Below are positions 6,305-9,003 of a stretch of 9,003 nucleotides of DNA, in pieces (position 1 is the first letter of the stretch; the number at the start of each line of letters is the position of its first letter). The notes under the pieces are model-generated. The model was given only the letters and a program-made list of their open reading frames with translations. It was not told the origin of the DNA and did not search any database. Position numbers and translations under genes: made by a program. This DNA comes from an uncultured beta proteobacterium (GTDB taxonomy: Bacteria; Pseudomonadota; Gammaproteobacteria; Burkholderiales; Burkholderiaceae), in the NCBI GenBank assembly GCA_903938955.1, contig CAJAFJ010000232.1, positions 1 through 9,003 on the forward strand, read 5' to 3'.

Positions 6305-9003
6305 ATGAACAAGCCAAGCCTTTTTGAACTCAACGCCATCACCAACGCCCTTCCTGCGAGCCGCGCCACCACGGCCCGGCCCGGCCAAAAGCTGGTGCGC
6401 AGCAAGCCCAGCCCGCTGGCGCTGGAGCAGCGCTTTATGTTTGACGGGGCGGCGGTGGGTGATGCGGTGCAGGTGCTGTCCGCCACCGCCGACAGCAGCG
6501 TTCAGGTCGAGGCACCGGTGGCCGATGCGGGTCGCACCGTGGCGCAGGCGGGCGACTTGCTGCATCTGGTGAACGCCACTCCAGACGCGGCATCTGCCCT
6601 GAGCACTGCGCAGGCCGAAGCTGAGCGTTTGGTCACCGAGTTTTTGCAGCGGCCGGATGCAAAGGCGCAATTGTTCAGCCTGTTCAATGGCGGGCAAACT
6701 GAGCCGTCGGCGGAATGGCTGAAAGCGGCGGATGACTTTTTGGCTGCGCTGAGTAATGGTGAAACGAGCGTACGGGTGGAGCTGCGCAGCGGGGCTGAAT
6801 TACAAGGCGCTAAAGGCGCTTTCTCGGCCACCGGTACCACTGGGCAGTACACCATTTATCTGAATTCGGATTGGCTCGCGGGTAACCCTAGTGCTGGTAT
6901 CGGCGCTGCAGATAGCGCTTCGGTGACCAGCGTGCTGGTGGAGGAGTTGGGGCATTACCTAGATGCAGCCTTGAATCAAGGCGTTGATACGGCGGGGGAT
7001 GAGGGCGAACACTTCTCGCGTGTTTTGCTTCAAGGTGTAGACCCCTATGTTGTGGATTTCACTACCGCGCAGGATGACCGCGGAACCTTGTCAATTGACG
7101 GGCAGAGCGTCAACGTGGAATTTGCATCGTTCACATTCGTCAACGCCTACCAAATGATCACGGACCGCAATGGTGATGGCATCGTTCAGAACACCGAAAA
7201 CTGGGCAGAAAAGGAGCAGTCGAGCCATACGTTACTCGTCTCGGGTGATGGTACGGGTGCAAATCTTGGTGGTCTCGGCCAGGTCAATATAAATGATGAT
7301 GCGAACAGTCCGCAGTTCAGTGGCAACGATGTTTCTGCGATCGGTATCAATATTGGCGGTACAAACTATTACGGCTGGATTAGCCGGCCGGTCAAGGTTG
7401 GCGGACAGGTGGTTGGGTTCTATTTTTGGACCGACCAAGATTTCACCAATCTGGCAAGCGCCCAACTCGATGGAAATCAGGACAGCGACACTGCTGACGC
7501 ACCAAGCGACCCAGGGGTGACTGACAACAAAGGTTTTATTCTGGTTGTGAATCAGTCTTACTTCACCGGCTTGATCAATAAAATTGGCGGTATGACTCAG
7601 GTGCCTGTGGCTACCAGCACAGTCTGGAGTGCGGTTGCTGCGAGCACCTACAACACCATTGAAGTCGGGTCTTCGTCGGATCGTGTCGATACCGCTCTCA
7701 ACAGCCAGTTGCCAATGTATAGCCCGGCTGTCGCAGTCAATGACCTACCCAGTGGCACACCAGACGCCAGTACGCCTGGGCGGCCAGCCCTTGAACAGGG
7801 ACTGGATACCAACCCCACTCCTGACGATGTATTGGTCGCCACAATTGACGCCACTGGTAACGTCCTGAGCAATGACACTACCAATGGCAACACGCTCAAT
7901 GTCGTATCCGCTGGCAAGTCTTCCGCCAACCAGTCGGTGTCTGTTTCCAGCACGTCTGCATCGAATGGCACATCGGTTACTGGCCTGTATGGCAGCTTGA
8001 CCATCGGTGCCGACGGCACTTACCGCTATGTTGTAGACAACAGCAATACGACGGTCAACGCGCTGCAGGCCGGCGGCACGCCGCTGACTGAAACTTTCAA
8101 ATACACACTCACCGACAACAAGGGCGGAACCAGCACCGCGACACTGACCGTGCAGATCAACGGTAGCAATGATGCGCCGGTGGCTGTCAATGACTACAAC
8201 ACCGCCAAGGAAATCACCACGGTCAGCAATACTGGTTTCACGGCGGTGGGCAGTTCCGTACTGAACAACCCGACGAACGTTCTGACCAATGACAGGGATG
8301 TGGACAGTGGGGACGGCAAAAGCATATCGGGCTATGAAATTAACGGTGCATTTACAGCTGGTACCGTGACAAACATTACACCTTCTTCCACGCTGGAGTT
8401 TTCGACGACTGATAACAGTTTCAATACGAACACAGTCGACGGCAAGAATTTCTTTTACTTTGATGGTTCAACGTACAGAGTGGTGTACTCGGACGCAAAC
8501 GTGAAAATTACCGCCGGCCTTAGTACAGAACTTGCGAGCTTAAACTGGACCGTGCCTTTAAGTGCTGTTCCCAGTTATTACTATGCTGCGGACGGAACAA
8601 CAAAGGTCTACATTACCGAGTGGAGCGCGAAAGCAGTCGTATTTTCGTCCGCAAGTACCGCGACCACCACTGGAACAGGCTCAGACAAATCAGCGACCTC
8701 GGTATCTAATACCTCGATCGGAGCGACTGTCAATATTTCTGGATCTGTCACGGGAACGCTTGCCGTCGGAATGACGGTGTACGGCCCAAGCAGTACCGTT
8801 CCAGCGGGTACAAAAATTGCCGCCCTAACGGTTGACGGCAGCGGGAATATCACGCAGATATCCTTGGACAAGCAGGTCAGTTTTAGCAGCGGCGCGAGCT
8901 TGACCTTCGGATCTACCGTTAGTACGGGTCAGTCCATAAATGGTGCGCACGGTACGCTCGTACTTAACAGCGACGGCAGCTATATCTATACGCCGACCAC
9001 CGA
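6305..9003 (+). CDS. Giant LEPR-XLL-type exoprotein with VCBS repeats (5' part)
   Basis: The frame stays open from ATG 6305 to the window edge: 899 residues and no stop, so the C-terminus is missing. There is no Sec signal peptide and no cysteine, as is usual for type I-secreted adhesins. Residues 38-50 (LALEQRFMFDGAA) form a variant of the LEPR-XLL N-terminal motif. Residues about 95-245 form a mixed domain with an EELGHYLD motif (213-220) and GDEGEHF (231-237). An EF-hand-type loop, DRNGDGIVQNTE, lies at 287-298. Residues about 305-470 are a Gly/Asn/Asp-rich region I do not recognise. Two VCBS/cadherin-like repeats follow: 475-620 (AVAVND, VLSND, GSLTIGADGTYRY, FKYTLTD) and 623 to the end (DAPVAVND, VLTND, GTLVLNSDGSYIYTP), the second with a long insertion. 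GC falls sharply beyond about 6780. The adjacent channel and adaptor genes suggest that it is their secreted substrate, probably a surface or biofilm adhesin. Confidence 0.9.
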   Translation, partial: MNKPSLFELNAITNALPASRATTARPGQKLVRSKPSPLALEQRFMFDGAAVGDAVQVLSATADSSVQVEAPVADAGRTVAQAGDLLHLVNATPDAASALSTAQAEAERLVTEFLQRPDAKAQLFSLFNGGQTEPSAEWLKAADDFLAALSNGETSVRVELRSGAELQGAKGAFSATGTTGQYTIYLNSDWLAGNPSAGIGAADSASVTSVLVEELGHYLDAALNQGVDTAGDEGEHFSRVLLQGVDPYVVDFTTAQDDRGTLSIDGQSVNVEFASFTFVNAYQMITDRNGDGIVQNTENWAEKEQSSHTLLVSGDGTGANLGGLGQVNINDDANSPQFSGNDVSAIGINIGGTNYYGWISRPVKVGGQVVGFYFWTDQDFTNLASAQLDGNQDSDTADAPSDPGVTDNKGFILVVNQSYFTGLINKIGGMTQVPVATSTVWSAVAASTYNTIEVGSSSDRVDTALNSQLPMYSPAVAVNDLPSGTPDASTPGRPALEQGLDTNPTPDDVLVATIDATGNVLSNDTTNGNTLNVVSAGKSSANQSVSVSSTSASNGTSVTGLYGSLTIGADGTYRYVVDNSNTTVNALQAGGTPLTETFKYTLTDNKGGTSTATLTVQINGSNDAPVAVNDYNTAKEITTVSNTGFTAVGSSVLNNPTNVLTNDRDVDSGDGKSISGYEINGAFTAGTVTNITPSSTLEFSTTDNSFNTNTVDGKNFFYFDGSTYRVVYSDANVKITAGLSTELASLNWTVPLSAVPSYYYAADGTTKVYITEWSAKAVVFSSASTATTTGTGSDKSATSVSNTSIGATVNISGSVTGTLAVGMTVYGPSSTVPAGTKIAALTVDGSGNITQISLDKQVSFSSGASLTFGSTVSTGQSINGAHGTLVLNSDGSYIYTPTT
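6416..6454 (+). other. LEPR-XLL-like N-terminal motif in the exoprotein
   Basis: Residues 38-50 read LALEQRFMFDGAA. The LEPR-XLL domain known from the N-termini of very large exoproteins has the form LEPRxLLFDGA; here Pro is replaced by Gln and the hydrophobic pair is Phe-Met. The motif follows a basic 37-residue leader, as usual in that family. Its role in export or sorting has not been established to my knowledge. Confidence 0.75.
7163..7198 (+). other. EF-hand/dockerin-type calcium loop in the exoprotein
   Basis: DRNGDGIVQNTE (residues 287-298) matches the 12-residue EF-hand loop: Asp at 1, Asn at 3, Asp at 5, Gly at 6, hydrophobic at 7/8 and Glu at 12. It probably binds one calcium ion and may help the secreted protein fold outside the cell. 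Confidence 0.7.
7727..8170 (+). repeat. First VCBS/cadherin-like repeat of the exoprotein
   Basis: Residues about 475-622 follow the VCBS pattern: AVAVND opening, GNVLSND (518-524), GSLTIGADGTYRYVVD (from 563), FKYTLTDNKGGTSTATLTVQI and the linker NGSNDAPVAVND into the next unit. These Ig-like beta-sandwich repeats typically build the stalk of large adhesins. Confidence 0.8.
8171..9003 (+). repeat. Second VCBS-like repeat with a large insertion (partial)
   Basis: The unit opens at DAPVAVND (from residue 623), continues to VLTNDRDVDSGDG (659-670) and returns to the pattern at GTLVLNSDGSYIYTP (883-897), where the window ends. The gap between the ND and GTL landmarks is about 220 residues, against about 39 in the first repeat. 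The extra part includes a beta-rich block with GMTVYG, VPAGTKIA and ASLTFG (about 807-869). Confidence 0.7.

Noticed and set aside
6305..6550. LapA/BapA-type N-terminal retention module with a LapG di-alanine site
   Set aside because: The GAAVGD at 48-53 follows the LEPR-like motif and lacks the TAAG/PAAG context. The segment also does not resemble the retention-domain fold signature, so no LapG-type release is claimed.
7232..7465. Small open frames on both strands inside the exoprotein gene
   Set aside because: These short frames (also 7293-7520, 7629-7868, 7648-8019, 8562-8774, 8608-8871) lie within the uninterrupted exoprotein frame, and I see no ribosome site or domain for any of them.

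Overview
The base composition (GC-rich, with codons ending mostly in G or C), the gene families and the layout suggest a betaproteobacterium of the order Burkholderiales, most likely a Comamonadaceae (Rhodoferax/Polaromonas-like) chromosome. This is inference from style and families; no marker gene in the window proves it. I see no tRNA, rRNA, CRISPR array or insertion sequence.

Layout. Positions 1-48 hold the last codons of a plus-strand gene. Positions 106-474 encode a small cytosolic thioredoxin-fold protein with an unusually Cys-rich active-site region. Facing it on the minus strand is a two-gene two-component operon, transcribed from 3622 down to 504. A receiver-AraC response regulator comes first. 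It is followed, with a 4-base GTGA overlap, by a 777-residue histidine kinase with a 7TMR-DISM sensor. An AT-rich divergent intergenic region (3623-3872) with an 8-bp inverted repeat separates this operon from a plus-strand operon. That operon encodes a TolC-family outer-membrane lipoprotein (3873-5417), a compact HlyD/RND-type periplasmic adaptor (5417-6223, TAATG overlap) and the first 899 residues of a very large secreted protein (6305 to beyond the window end).

The large protein is the centrepiece. It has no Sec signal peptide and no cysteine. It carries an N-terminal LEPR-XLL-like motif (LEQRFMFDGAA), a conserved-looking block with an EELGH motif that resembles a zincin helix missing its first histidine, one EF-hand-type calcium loop, and VCBS/cadherin-like repeats. 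The second repeat carries an insertion of roughly 180 residues. The arrangement reads as an outer-membrane channel, a periplasmic adaptor and their giant exoprotein or adhesin substrate, that is, a type-I-like secretion locus. The inner-membrane ATPase/permease is not in the window and should lie downstream or elsewhere. The divergent two-component pair is a plausible, unproven regulator of this operon.
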